Assembly: GCF_001422925.1 (NCBI RefSeq)
Contig: NZ_LMNI01000012.1
Span: forward strand, 558,345-622,344
Direction: 5' to 3'
DNA from: Microbacterium sp. Leaf288
Lineage (GTDB): Bacteria > Actinomycetota > Actinomycetes > Actinomycetales > Microbacteriaceae
Length of the DNA: 64,000 nucleotides
Below the pieces are notes generated by a model. That model saw only the letters and a program-made list of their open reading frames with translations. It was not told the DNA's origin and did not search any database. Both the position numbers and the translations under genes were made by a program. Every line of letters starts with the position of its first letter. The stretch's first letter is position 1. Below are positions 8,406 to 16,607 of the stretch, piece by piece.

Positions 8406-9518
8406 ATGAGGATCACCGGAGCAGTGCTCGAAGTCTCGGGCGCCGAGCCCCCGTTCGCACAGACGCACCCGTTCACGGTGGGCGAGCTCGAGCTGGACCC
8501 ACCCGGCCCCGGCGAGCTGCTCGTGCGGATCGAAGCCGCGGGGGTGTGCCACTCCGACCTCAGTGTCGTCGACGGCAACCGCGTGCGACCGGTGCCGATG
8601 CTGCTGGGCCACGAGGCCGCCGGCATCGTCGAGCGGCTGGGCGACGATGACGGCGATCTCGCCGTCGGCGATCGCGTGGTCATGACGTTCCTTCCCCGCT
8701 GCGGCGAGTGCGACGGATGCCTCACCGACGGGCGCCTGCCGTGCACGCCGGGTTCGGCGGCCAATGCCGCGGGCACGCTGCTCGGTGGCGGCATCCGCCT
8801 GCATCGCCCTCGCGGTGGCGGGCGGCAGGACGTGCATCACCACCTCGGCGTCTCGGCGTTCGCCACTCACGCCGTGCTGAGCCGCGCGTCGGTCGTGCCG
8901 GTCGACGCCGATGTGCCGGCGGAGATCGCGGCGCTGCTCGGCTGCGCGGTGCTCACCGGCGGCGGTGCGGTGGTCAACGCCGGTCGCCCCGCACCAGGCG
9001 ACCGGGTCGTCGTGGTCGGGCTCGGCGGTGTCGGCATGGCTGCGCTCCTGGTCGCCGTCGCCCTCGGGCACGAGGCCATCGGGGTCGACACGGTGCCCTC
9101 GAAGCTCGCCGCCGCGCTGGAGTGCGGGGCGAGCGGGGCGCTGACTCCCGCGGAGGCCGTGGACCGCGGCATCCGTGCCCCCGTCGTCGTGGAGGCGGCC
9201 GGCGCCGCGCGCGCGTTCGAGACCGCCCTCGCCCTGACCGCGCCCGGCGGCACCACGGTGACGGTAGGGCTGCCGGCGCCCGACGCGCGCGCGAGCGTGT
9301 CTCCGCTGCTGCTGACCGCCGAAGCGCGGACCATCGTGGGCAGCTACCTCGGCTCGGCAGTGCCGAGCCGCGACATCCCCCGCTACGTCGAGCTGTGGCG
9401 GGCGGGACGCCTCCCGCTCGAGCGGCTCGTCTCGTCCCGCATCGGCCTCGACGACCTCGACGCGGCCATGGACCGGCTCGCCGCGGGCGGCGAGCTGCGC
9501 CAGCTGATTACGTTCTGA
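8406..9518 (+). CDS. Zinc-dependent alcohol dehydrogenase family protein
   Basis: A 370-residue medium-chain dehydrogenase that oxidises an alcohol or reduces an aldehyde with NAD(P). The catalytic zinc ligands are visible as GVCHSD near residue 45 and GHE near 70. The structural zinc lobe with four Cys (CGECDGC then C) lies around 98-112. The Rossmann GLGGVG is near 205. It resembles the class III/aryl-alcohol branch, but the substrate is not determinable. It has a strong AGGAGG site 6 bases before the ATG and is followed closely by a YjbR-type gene. Confidence 0.9.
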   Translation: MRITGAVLEVSGAEPPFAQTHPFTVGELELDPPGPGELLVRIEAAGVCHSDLSVVDGNRVRPVPMLLGHEAAGIVERLGDDDGDLAVGDRVVMTFLPRCGECDGCLTDGRLPCTPGSAANAAGTLLGGGIRLHRPRGGGRQDVHHHLGVSAFATHAVLSRASVVPVDADVPAEIAALLGCAVLTGGGAVVNAGRPAPGDRVVVVGLGGVGMAALLVAVALGHEAIGVDTVPSKLAAALECGASGALTPAEAVDRGIRAPVVVEAAGAARAFETALALTAPGGTTVTVGLPAPDARASVSPLLLTAEARTIVGSYLGSAVPSRDIPRYVELWRAGRLPLERLVSSRIGLDDLDAAMDRLAAGGELRQLITF

Positions 9519-9571
9519 CCGCACGGCGCAGGGGCCGTGGGCGCGTCGGAGGTGCGCCGTAGGCTCGGGGC

Positions 9572-9961
9572 GTGGCCACCCTCGACGATCTGCGCGGCAC
9601 CGCGGCCGTGCTCCCCGGGAGCGAGGAGCGCGCGATGACGGGCGGCGCCGCCTGGTTCGTGCGCAACAAGCTCTACGCCTGGGAGTGCCATCCCTGGCCG
9701 AGCATCCCCGACGACATGCGGGCCATCATCGCGTCCGAGCTGGTCGTCGGGGTCAAAGTCGCCGACCCGATCGACGCCCTCGCCCTCGTCGAGATGGAAC
9801 CCGACGTGTTCCTGCGCACGACCACGCCGTGGGGCGAGCCGAAGATCGCGTTCCGCATGGCCGGCATCGACGAGGACCACCTCGCCGAGCTGGTCACCGA
9901 GGCGTGGCGCGTGCAGGCTCCGAAGTACCTGCGACGCGAGTTCGACGAGCAGGCAGGCTAG
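9572..9961 (+). CDS. MmcQ/YjbR-family protein
   Basis: A 129-residue small cytosolic protein of the MmcQ/YjbR (CyaY-like fold) family, whose molecular role is unsettled although DNA binding has been proposed. Recognisable are the start LDDLRGTAAVLPGSEE, the AWFVRNKLYAWECHPW strand, and the closing WRVQAPKYLRREF helix. Translation starts at a GTG. It is convergent with the DUF1801 gene, and the two stop codons overlap by four bases. Confidence 0.78.
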   Translation: MATLDDLRGTAAVLPGSEERAMTGGAAWFVRNKLYAWECHPWPSIPDDMRAIIASELVVGVKVADPIDALALVEMEPDVFLRTTTPWGEPKIAFRMAGIDEDHLAELVTEAWRVQAPKYLRREFDEQAG

Positions 9962-10380
9962 GGCAGCGGGTCGTCGCCGCGCCCCCACGCGATGGCGATC
10001 AGCCGCCGCAGGACGCCGAGATCGATGTCGTCGAGCTTCTTGACGTACACGCAGCCCGCACCTTCGGTGTACTTTCCGAGCTCCGGCAGCAGTTCGGCTC
10101 CATCGGGCAGGTCCTTCAGCCCGTAGAGCGAGAGCTGCGCCTTGCGCGGCGAGAACGCGGTCTTCGGCCACTGGCCCTGCCGCTTGGGGTCGGACGGAGA
10201 CACGTACCGATAGCTGCCGTAGCCGACCATCGACGGACCCCACATCACGGGCTCGGCCCCGGTCACCTCGCGAAAGATCTCCGCCAGGGCCAGTCCGTCG
10301 TCGCGCCGTCGCTGCGGCGTCGCCGCCTCGAGAAACGCCGCCACATCCGCGTCGGTCGCCTGGGTCTTGATCTCGCTCAC
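9958..10380 (-). CDS. DUF1801 domain-containing protein
   Basis: A 140-residue protein of unknown biochemical role. It carries the DUF1801 pattern: a helix ending in RRRDDGLALAEIF, MWGPSMVGYGSYRY, and a late GCVYVKKLDDIDLGVLRRLI segment. Such proteins are common in actinobacteria and fold like the YdhG group. It is convergent with the YjbR gene. The stops overlap, so a hairpin terminator between them is impossible. Nothing nearby indicates a pathway. Confidence 0.82.
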   Translation of the reverse strand: MSEIKTQATDADVAAFLEAATPQRRRDDGLALAEIFREVTGAEPVMWGPSMVGYGSYRYVSPSDPKRQGQWPKTAFSPRKAQLSLYGLKDLPDGAELLPELGKYTEGAGCVYVKKLDDIDLGVLRRLIAIAWGRGDDPLP

Positions 10381-10423
10381 GCCGCCATTATGGCGGCCGA
10401 GGCCGACACGGGACCAGAGGCCG

Positions 10424-10816
10424 TCAGCGGCCGGCCGGCGATCCGCTCAGCTGGTCCAGCACTTCGAATCGCGCATCCGAGCCGGAGTACTCGGTGATGC
10501 GCCCGCTGACCACCCGGTACATCGCGAACTCGGCCACGTTGACGTGCCGGCAGGTGGGCGCGACGCCACGGAACGCCCCGACCTGAGTGCCGCTGCCGCG
10601 CACGTGGGCGGCGAGGCGGTCGTCTTCGGCGACGAGCTGGATGCGCCGCCACCGCCAGTCCGGGAACGCGTCGAACAGGTCCGCCAGGTCGTCGATCCAG
10701 GCGTCCGCGCCCGCCGGCAGGTGGGCTCGGCGCACCGAGGGATCGAGGAACGACCGGATCGCATCGAGGTCGTGGCGGTTGCACGCGTCGAGGAAGTCGG
10801 CGTACCACTCGCGCAT
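10424..10816 (-). CDS. SnoaL-like/ester cyclase-type nuclear transport factor 2 fold protein
   Basis: A 130-residue single-domain protein of the NTF2/SnoaL fold. The typical opening FLDACNRHDLDAIRSFLDP is present, then PDWRWRRIQLVAEDDRLAAH, and a C-terminal FAMYRVVSGRITEY strand. The family includes polyketide cyclases and many uncharacterised small-molecule-binding proteins. I use the ATG at 10816, where AGGAGG lies 14 bases upstream; an in-frame GTG at 10831 is also possible. It follows the DyP peroxidase gene by 22 bp on the same strand, so it is probably the third gene of that operon. Confidence 0.75.
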   Translation of the reverse strand: MREWYADFLDACNRHDLDAIRSFLDPSVRRAHLPAGADAWIDDLADLFDAFPDWRWRRIQLVAEDDRLAAHVRGSGTQVGAFRGVAPTCRHVNVAEFAMYRVVSGRITEYSGSDARFEVLDQLSGSPAGR

Positions 10817-10838
10817 CTCCCACGGCTCCACCTCCTCA

Positions 10839-12581
10839 TTATCCGGGCGGCCGGACCGGCCCTGGTCCCTCCGCGCCCGTGGCGAGGTGCCCACTCACGG
10901 CCGAGATGGCCGGAGCGAAGAAGTAGCCGCCGCCGGTCGGCATCACCCACTCGCGGTCGAGGACGAACCTCTTCGCCTCGCCCGACGGTGTGCGCACGTC
11001 GAACGAGCGGCCGCGATCGCCGTGGACGTCGGCCTGGCCGATGACCGGGTCGTGCCCGCCGGCGTTGGGCTGGACGGCGGAGTTCGCCCACCGCCGGGTG
11101 ACGAACTCGAACTGGTCCTCGATGGACGCCATGTGTGCGACGAACACGAGCCCGCGCTCGGCGGCGACCAGCTCCGGTGACGGAGCGGTGACGCCCGCGA
11201 GCACAGGTCCGTACGGAATGCCACGCCGCAGCATCAGCCGCAGCATCGTGTCGGCGGGGGCGCCGAAGTCGGTGCCGCTGTCGCGCGGGTTCACCTTGCG
11301 GATGTGCCCCGCCATCGGGCACACGTCGCCGAACACGTCGGCCCTCGCCTTCGGGTGCTCGTCGCCGCGGTAGCCGCCCTCGACGAGACGGCGAACCGGC
11401 GTCCACGCCTTCGTGTCGTCGTCGAACTGGAAGTGGTTGTGCGCGAACTCGTCACCGGCGAGGTCGAGGTCGTCTCTCTCCGGGGCGCGGGAGACCGGCG
11501 CACCGCTGGGCCAGCGGCCGACCATCAGCGAGGCGAAATGAACCGGATCGGTGCCGTACTCCGCGCTCGCGGCGGCCGCGAAGTCCCAGAACGCGGGCAC
11601 GTCCTGCGCGAGGCGCCGGCAGACGAGGTACGAACCGAGGCGCGCCCAGTCGGGGAACAACCCATCGTCGGCCGCGGGCACGAGCGGATCGGCGGGGTCC
11701 TGCCGAGGCATCCCGAGCACGAACTGGCCCGGCCAGACGAGCGGCTGACCCGCCTTCCCGAAGAGGCGCGCGTGCGGGTCACGCGAATCGAGGTAGCGCG
11801 GGGCGAGCAGTTCGCCGTCGGCCGTCACGCCCCGCACACCGGGCTGCGAGACGCCGTCCTTGAAGCCGAAGTGCTCGTGGCCGCCGAGGTTGCCCGGAAG
11901 GTTCTCGCCCGCCTGAGCGAACAGCACCGAGACTCCGTTCCGGGCCCCCTCTTCGAGGATCACGGATGCCTCGGACTCGGCATCCGCGGCGGAGTCGGCG
12001 GCGACCGTGACGAGGAAGTCGGCCTCCGATTCATCGCCTCCGACCCGCCAGTGGGCCCGATGGCCGGTCCTCGTGGGGTCGGCCGGGTCACCGAGGTACG
12101 TCGAGCGCGCGGCGAGCCCCTGCCGGAACGCCTCGTCGCTCATCGCGTCCAGCGCCTCGTCGCCCAGGAGCTTCGCGACGGCCGGGCCCGAGAGTGCGAA
12201 GGCGACCCAGGTGGCGGATGTCGTGGGCTCGGTGGCGCCCGTCCGCAGCCGCTCCCGCCGGAACTCGCGACGGAAGTCGAGCACCTCCTGCATGCTGCTG
12301 AGGCGCGGTGCGAGCCACGTGAGCCAGGCGCGTGCGCCTTCGACGTCTTCGATCCGCAGGAACAGGAACCGCTGGTGGTCCTTGTTGAAGCCGGGGATGA
12401 CGTTGCCCTGGATGTCGGCGATCGTCGCCGGATCGAACTGCGGCTCGCCGTCCGCAGGCGCGTCCGCCGAGAGCGCGCGTGCGACGGGCCCGGGCTCCGG
12501 CGCGGGCAGTTCGATGCCCGAAAGCCGCGGGACGCCGCCCGCCATGAGCCCCGCGAGCGCCTGTGCTCCCTCGCCGCTCAT
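10839..12581 (-). CDS. Dye-decolorizing (DyP-type) heme peroxidase
   Basis: A 580-residue heme peroxidase. It has the DyP hallmark GFKDG near residue 242, whose Asp is the distal catalytic residue. The proximal heme His sits in CPMAGHIRKVNPRD near residue 425, and the conserved FEFVTRRWAN segment is near 490. There is no signal peptide or twin-arginine motif, so it is probably cytosolic. Its length fits the large C/D-type actinobacterial group, which are mostly stronger peroxidases than the encapsulin cargo type. Its start overlaps the stop of the upstream gene in an ATGA, so the two are translationally coupled. Confidence 0.92.
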   Translation of the reverse strand: MSGEGAQALAGLMAGGVPRLSGIELPAPEPGPVARALSADAPADGEPQFDPATIADIQGNVIPGFNKDHQRFLFLRIEDVEGARAWLTWLAPRLSSMQEVLDFRREFRRERLRTGATEPTTSATWVAFALSGPAVAKLLGDEALDAMSDEAFRQGLAARSTYLGDPADPTRTGHRAHWRVGGDESEADFLVTVAADSAADAESEASVILEEGARNGVSVLFAQAGENLPGNLGGHEHFGFKDGVSQPGVRGVTADGELLAPRYLDSRDPHARLFGKAGQPLVWPGQFVLGMPRQDPADPLVPAADDGLFPDWARLGSYLVCRRLAQDVPAFWDFAAAASAEYGTDPVHFASLMVGRWPSGAPVSRAPERDDLDLAGDEFAHNHFQFDDDTKAWTPVRRLVEGGYRGDEHPKARADVFGDVCPMAGHIRKVNPRDSGTDFGAPADTMLRLMLRRGIPYGPVLAGVTAPSPELVAAERGLVFVAHMASIEDQFEFVTRRWANSAVQPNAGGHDPVIGQADVHGDRGRSFDVRTPSGEAKRFVLDREWVMPTGGGYFFAPAISAVSGHLATGAEGPGPVRPPG

Positions 12582-13516
12582 GCCGCTGCCCCGCTCACGA
12601 CGTGCGCCGACATCGTGATGTGCTCGGCGATCTGCGCGCCGAACTCGATCGGTCGCCCGCCGATCCGGATGTCGCTCACCAGGAACCCCTCCCCTGCCGG
12701 CACTTCGTACGTCACCCGGAGGGCCGCGCCCCGCGCCCCGCGCTCGATCGTCCAGTAATCGCCGACCGGCGTGCCGTCGGGCTTCGTCCAGCCCGAGTCG
12801 TCCCAGCCGATCATGTAGAGCCCGGGCGGATCAGCCGTGGCGACCGACAGCCCCTGCCGCGACATCGCCCAGACGTCGAAGTTGATGCGGGCGTCGGCAC
12901 CGGTCGCCCGCGAGTACGGCAGCGCGTCGTAGCCGTCGACGGCGTGCTGCGACGGCTCGCTCTCCTGCGAGACGCCGAGCAGATCGCCCATCGAGTTGAT
13001 GGGCATGACGTAGTGGACGATGCCGTCGGTCGTGTTCCACCGGTTCCGGGGGTCGTACTCGCCGCCGTCGGGAAAGAGGTCTTCCTCCGCGACGGCCGGC
13101 GAGACGAGTCGCCGGTAGAGCGCGAGCACGGCGTCCGGGTGCACCGCTGCGAGCAGCATCCAATACTCCGGCGTCTCGGTGGTGAAGGTGACCCGCGCGA
13201 TCCTGCCGTCGACCTTCTCGACGTGCCACTCGAGGTACTCGATCTGCACGTCGCGCGATTCCGCCGCCGCGTACGCGGCACGGCGATCGTCGCGATGCTT
13301 CATGAGCAACGGCCTCGAGAGCCCCGTCCAGGTGATCGCCCGCTCGCGATCGCGTCGCACGGGATGCAGCACCGGGTTCACGTACGCGCCGCGCCCGCTC
13401 ACCTCCGTCGACGCGGCGATCAGCCCGCTCACGAGGTCGTGCCACTGATCGGGGAAGTCCGACCCCGGCCCCGCATCGTCGAGGTGTGCGGGCGCCGAGA
13501 ACCGGACCAGTTCCAT
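12578..13516 (-). CDS. Uncharacterised protein coupled to the DyP peroxidase
   Basis: A 312-residue soluble protein that I do not recognise. There is no signal peptide, no membrane helix and no cofactor motif. Aromatic residues are frequent (WTGLSRP, EYLEWHVE, YWMLLAAVHPDAV, WNTTDGIVHYVMPINSMGD), and the C-terminal half looks like a beta-rich fold with DVWAMSRQG and YMIGWDDSGW. I chose the ATG at 13516, because the upstream alternative at 13582 runs into the divergent promoter region. Its stop overlaps the peroxidase ATG, which is a strong hint that it works with that enzyme, perhaps as substrate-binding or accessory subunit. That role is inference only. Confidence 0.7.
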   Translation of the reverse strand: MELVRFSAPAHLDDAGPGSDFPDQWHDLVSGLIAASTEVSGRGAYVNPVLHPVRRDRERAITWTGLSRPLLMKHRDDRRAAYAAAESRDVQIEYLEWHVEKVDGRIARVTFTTETPEYWMLLAAVHPDAVLALYRRLVSPAVAEEDLFPDGGEYDPRNRWNTTDGIVHYVMPINSMGDLLGVSQESEPSQHAVDGYDALPYSRATGADARINFDVWAMSRQGLSVATADPPGLYMIGWDDSGWTKPDGTPVGDYWTIERGARGAALRVTYEVPAGEGFLVSDIRIGGRPIEFGAQIAEHITMSAHVVSGAAA

Positions 13517-13600
13517 GATCGAGAAGCTAGCAGCGCGGGCAGGCGGTGCGCACGCGGACATTCCGAACACCGCACATGACACTGAGTACTATTGTTCGTG

Positions 13601-13622
13601 GGATTCAGTTTCACGAGAATCC
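13601..13622. promoter_or_regulatory. Inverted repeat in divergent promoter region (possible operator)
   Basis: GGATTC at 13601-13606 and its exact complement GAATCC at 13617-13622 flank a 10-base spacer. They lie between the peroxidase operon and the acyl-CoA dehydrogenase gene, 40 bases before the latter's ATG. The neighbouring TACTAT (13587-13592) could be a -10 element. The layout suits a dimeric repressor, but none is encoded next door. Confidence 0.35.
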
Positions 13623-13661
13623 GATACCGCACCACCCGCACCCACCGCCAGGAGTCCGATC

Positions 13662-14900
13662 ATGACCGACTTCCAGCCCCGCCCCGGCCAGCGCGTCGAG
13701 GGCTACGACGTCACCCGCCGGCGCGGCACCGACTACTACGCCGTGTTCGCCAACCTCCCCGCCGCCGATCGCGAGGTGTGGGAGCGCGCGCAGGCGTACG
13801 TCGACGAGGTGGGCACGCGCATGCAGGAGGCATGGGACACCGGCGAGTACCCGCTCGACATCGCGATGCGCGGCGGCGAGCTGGACCTCTTCAACGACGG
13901 CATCGTGCATCCGGCGCTCACCCGCTTCTCGCCGCTGGCTGCGGGGCTCGTGAACATGGAGATCTCGCGCGGCGACGGCTCGCTCGGCACGGTGCTCGCG
14001 GTGCAGGGCGGCCTCGCCCTCCGCACGCTGGCGCTGTTCGGCAGCGACGAGCAGCAGGCCCGGTGGCTGGTGCCGGTCGCACGCGGCGAGGTCGCAGCAT
14101 CCTTCGCCCTCACCGAGCCCGACCACGGATCGGACTCGGTGTCCCTCGAGACCGTGGCCCGCCGGGACGCCGCGACGCAGGAGTGGGTGATCGACGGCGC
14201 GAAGAAGTGGATCGGCAACGGTGCCTCGGGCGGCATCACGTTCGTCTGGGCGCGCGTCGAGGCGCTCGGCGACGAGCTCGACGGTGCAGTGCGCTGCTTC
14301 CTCGTCGAGCAGGACACCCCGGGGTACACGGGCACCGTGATCTCCGGCAAGGCGTCGCTGCGCGGCATCCATCAGGCGCATATCGTGCTCGACGGCGTGC
14401 GCGTGGCGTCCGATGCGGTGCTGCCGGGCACGAAGAGCTTCAAGGATGCCTCGACCGTGCTGTACTCGACCCGGTCGGGTGTCGCGTGGTCGGCGCTGGG
14501 CCACGCGACGGCCTGCTACGAGGCGGCGCTCGCGTACTCGCAGCAGCGCATCCAGTTCGGCAAGCCCCTCGCGAAGTTCCAGATGGTCCAGGAGCGCCTC
14601 GCGAACATGCTCGAGGAGCTCACGGCGATGCAGCTGTACTGCCGGTGGATGGCCGATCTCGAGGAGCGCGGCGAGCTGCGGCCGACGCAGGCCTCGCTCG
14701 CGAAGTACCACAACACCCGCGCCGCGCGCCGGATCGCGTCGACCGCCCGCGACATGCTCGGCGGAAACGGCATCCTGCTCGAGAACGGCGTCATGCAGCA
14801 CCTGGCCGACATCGAGGCGATCCACACCTACGAGGGCACCGAGAGCATCCAGGCGCTGCTCATCGGCCGCGACATCACGGGCATGAGCGCATTCGCCTAG
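13662..14900 (+). CDS. Acyl-CoA dehydrogenase family protein
   Basis: A 412-residue flavoprotein that desaturates an acyl-CoA thioester. It has the FAD-binding FALTEPDHGSD region near residues 145-156, W-I-G-N-G-A, and the QRIQFGKPLAKFQMVQERLA helix. The C-terminal IHTYEGTESIQ carries the catalytic Glu at 391, which is the glutaryl-CoA dehydrogenase-like placement. Glutaryl-CoA dehydrogenase or a general short-chain enzyme are both possible. The ATG at 13662 has AGGAG eight bases upstream, and upstream in-frame codons are not conserved. It is divergent from the peroxidase operon and upstream of an AI-2E transporter gene. Confidence 0.9.
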   Translation: MTDFQPRPGQRVEGYDVTRRRGTDYYAVFANLPAADREVWERAQAYVDEVGTRMQEAWDTGEYPLDIAMRGGELDLFNDGIVHPALTRFSPLAAGLVNMEISRGDGSLGTVLAVQGGLALRTLALFGSDEQQARWLVPVARGEVAASFALTEPDHGSDSVSLETVARRDAATQEWVIDGAKKWIGNGASGGITFVWARVEALGDELDGAVRCFLVEQDTPGYTGTVISGKASLRGIHQAHIVLDGVRVASDAVLPGTKSFKDASTVLYSTRSGVAWSALGHATACYEAALAYSQQRIQFGKPLAKFQMVQERLANMLEELTAMQLYCRWMADLEERGELRPTQASLAKYHNTRAARRIASTARDMLGGNGILLENGVMQHLADIEAIHTYEGTESIQALLIGRDITGMSAFA

Positions 14901-14962
14901 CTCGTGGCGGCACTCCGGCGCAACCCGCGCGGGTTCGCCCCGGCGCCCCCTACCCTCGGCAC

Positions 14963-16117
14963 ATGGGACTGTTCCGCAACGACCCGCAGCGCGTGGTCCT
15001 CGATTCGCACGATGTCGAGCCGAAGGCCACCCGTGCGCCGTGGAGCCTGTGGGCCGACGGATTCGGCAGGCTCGGCATCCGGGCGATCCAGATCATCGTC
15101 GTGGTGGCGGTGGTCGCGGGGATCGTCTTCACGATCCAGTCGCTGACGCTCGTGACCATCCCCCTCGTGATCGCGCTCATCCTCGCCTGCGCCTTCCACC
15201 CGGTGATGAGCTGGATGCGGCGCCGCGGCGTCCCCTCGATCATCGCGACGCTGATCACGATGATCGCGATCGTGGTGCTGCTGGGCCTCCTCGGCTGGCT
15301 CATCGCGTGGGCGGTGCAGAACCAGTGGGAGGACCTGTACGCCCAGGCCGAAGACGGATTCCAGAGCCTCCTCGCCTGGGTGCAGACGCTGCCGTTCGAC
15401 TTCCTGCAGCCGGACCAGATCGACGAGTGGGTCGCCACGCTCACCGACTTCGTCACGAGCGCCCAGTTCGGCTCCGGCGCCCTCGCCGGGGTGAGCGCCG
15501 TCGCCAACTTCGTCACCGGGCTCGTGCTGATGGTGACGATCCTGTTCTTCTTCCTCAAGGACGGGCCCCAGATGTGGGAGTTCCTGCTGCGGCCGTTCCA
15601 CGGCGCGGACTACCTGCGTGCGCGGCGCATCGGCGACAAGACCACGACTGTGCTCGGCTCCTACGTGCGCGGCACCGCGACGGTCGCGGCGGTCGATGCG
15701 ATCGGCATCCTGATCGGTCTGCTCATCCTCCAGGTGCCGCTCGCGATCCCGCTCTCGGTGCTGGTCTTCCTGCTCGCGTTCATCCCGATCGTGGGTGCCA
15801 CGCTCGCCGGCATCATCGCCGCGCTCGTCGCACTCGTCGCCAACGGCTGGGTGAACGCCCTCCTCGTGGTCGGAGTGGTGGTGCTGGTCAACCAGCTCGA
15901 GGGCAACTTCCTGCAGCCCGTGCTGATGGGCCGGTCGATGAAGCTGCACGCCTTCGTGATCCTCGTCGCGTTGACCGTGGGCACGGTGCTCGGCGGCATC
16001 GTCGGCGCGGTGCTCGCGGTGCCGATCGCCGCGGCCGCGTGGGGCATCGTGCAGGTCTGGGACGGGCCCGATCTGCCGGCACGGTGGGCGCGGCCGAAGC
16101 ATCCCGTCGCCGACTGA
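14963..16117 (+). CDS. AI-2E family transporter (TqsA/YdiK-like permease)
   Basis: A 384-residue integral membrane protein with about seven to eight helices. It has the family's paired N-terminal helices, a long extracytoplasmic-type amphipathic segment (WEDLYAQAEDGFQSLLAWVQ) and the C-terminal PIVGATLAGIIAALVALVANG plus NQLEGNFLQPVLMGRS signature. Relatives export autoinducer-2 or act as Na+(Li+)/H+ antiporters, and the substrate here is unknown. It lies 62 bp behind the acyl-CoA dehydrogenase, without obvious functional connection. Confidence 0.88.
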   Translation: MGLFRNDPQRVVLDSHDVEPKATRAPWSLWADGFGRLGIRAIQIIVVVAVVAGIVFTIQSLTLVTIPLVIALILACAFHPVMSWMRRRGVPSIIATLITMIAIVVLLGLLGWLIAWAVQNQWEDLYAQAEDGFQSLLAWVQTLPFDFLQPDQIDEWVATLTDFVTSAQFGSGALAGVSAVANFVTGLVLMVTILFFFLKDGPQMWEFLLRPFHGADYLRARRIGDKTTTVLGSYVRGTATVAAVDAIGILIGLLILQVPLAIPLSVLVFLLAFIPIVGATLAGIIAALVALVANGWVNALLVVGVVVLVNQLEGNFLQPVLMGRSMKLHAFVILVALTVGTVLGGIVGAVLAVPIAAAAWGIVQVWDGPDLPARWARPKHPVAD

Positions 16118-16266
16118 CGCCGGGCGGGAGAGGCGAGGACCGGACGAGCGCACCTCGGGCACCGGCGTCGCACTAAGGCACCCGATGCGGCATCTAAGGT
16201 ACCCACAGCCGTCAAGACAAGGCGATCGCCCGATGAGGGGAACCCACCTCAGCGAGGAAAGTCGTA

Positions 16267-16316
16267 CCTGTCAGCACAACCGGAACCGATTCCGACGGTT
16301 CCGCCGCAGACAGGAG
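16267..16316 (+). promoter_or_regulatory. Structured leader that can mask the ribosome site of the small gene
   Basis: Just before the ATG at 16323, CCTGTC (16267-16272) pairs with GACAGG (16309-16314). An inner 8-bp stem, CGGAACCG (16281-16288) with CGGTTCCG (16296-16303), is nested inside. The right arm of the outer stem overlaps the AGGAG ribosome site (16312-16316), so folding would hide it. I see no match to a named riboswitch. Confidence 0.4.
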
Positions 16317-16322
16317 AGACCC

Positions 16323-16517
16323 ATGAACGACACGACGTACACCGGCTACATCCTCGACCAGCACCGCGCCGCCGACCTCGCTCGCCAGAACGAGCTGATG
16401 CGCGCCCACCGCGAGCGCGGGCAGTCGCCGGCTCGGCCTGCCGGGCTGCCGCTGGCGGCCTGGTTCCGCGGGGTTGTGCACCACGGTGCGGGTGCCACGG
16501 CCATCGCGGGCCACTGA
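16323..16517 (+). CDS. Small uncharacterised protein (64 residues)
   Basis: A short protein with a clean AGGAG six bases before the ATG. It opens with an acidic/polar stretch (NDTTYTGYILDQHRAADLARQ) and ends in a glycine/alanine/histidine-rich tail with one moderately hydrophobic patch (LPLAAWFRGVVHH). Similar small proteins beginning with a tyrosine-rich segment and an arginine-rich helix are common in Microbacteriaceae, without known role. It sits between the permease and the LuxR regulator on the same strand. The hairpin leader suggests post-transcriptional control. Confidence 0.6.
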   Translation: MNDTTYTGYILDQHRAADLARQNELMRAHRERGQSPARPAGLPLAAWFRGVVHHGAGATAIAGH

Positions 16518-16607
16518 CCGGGAGTCGACAGATCTGAGGACGCGCATGCGACGAGGAGGGCATCTCCACGCGATGAGGGTCCGCCGGCACGGGGGAAGTG
16601 CCACGAT

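Noticed and set aside
4817..8794. 1325-codon frame antisense to the P-type ATPase
   Set aside because: An antisense shadow of the ATPase gene: low-complexity Arg/Asp/His content, no ribosome site and no family signature.
9958..9961. Four-base overlap of two convergent stop codons
   Set aside because: A simple consequence of tightly packed convergent genes, with no sign of fusion or frameshift.
16205..16300. GAGGAAAGTC-like word and GGGGAACCCA in the leader of the small gene
   Set aside because: These resemble fragments of RNase P RNA (GAGGAAAGUC) and of the ydaO riboswitch, but the rest of either structure is missing and the region is under 120 bases.
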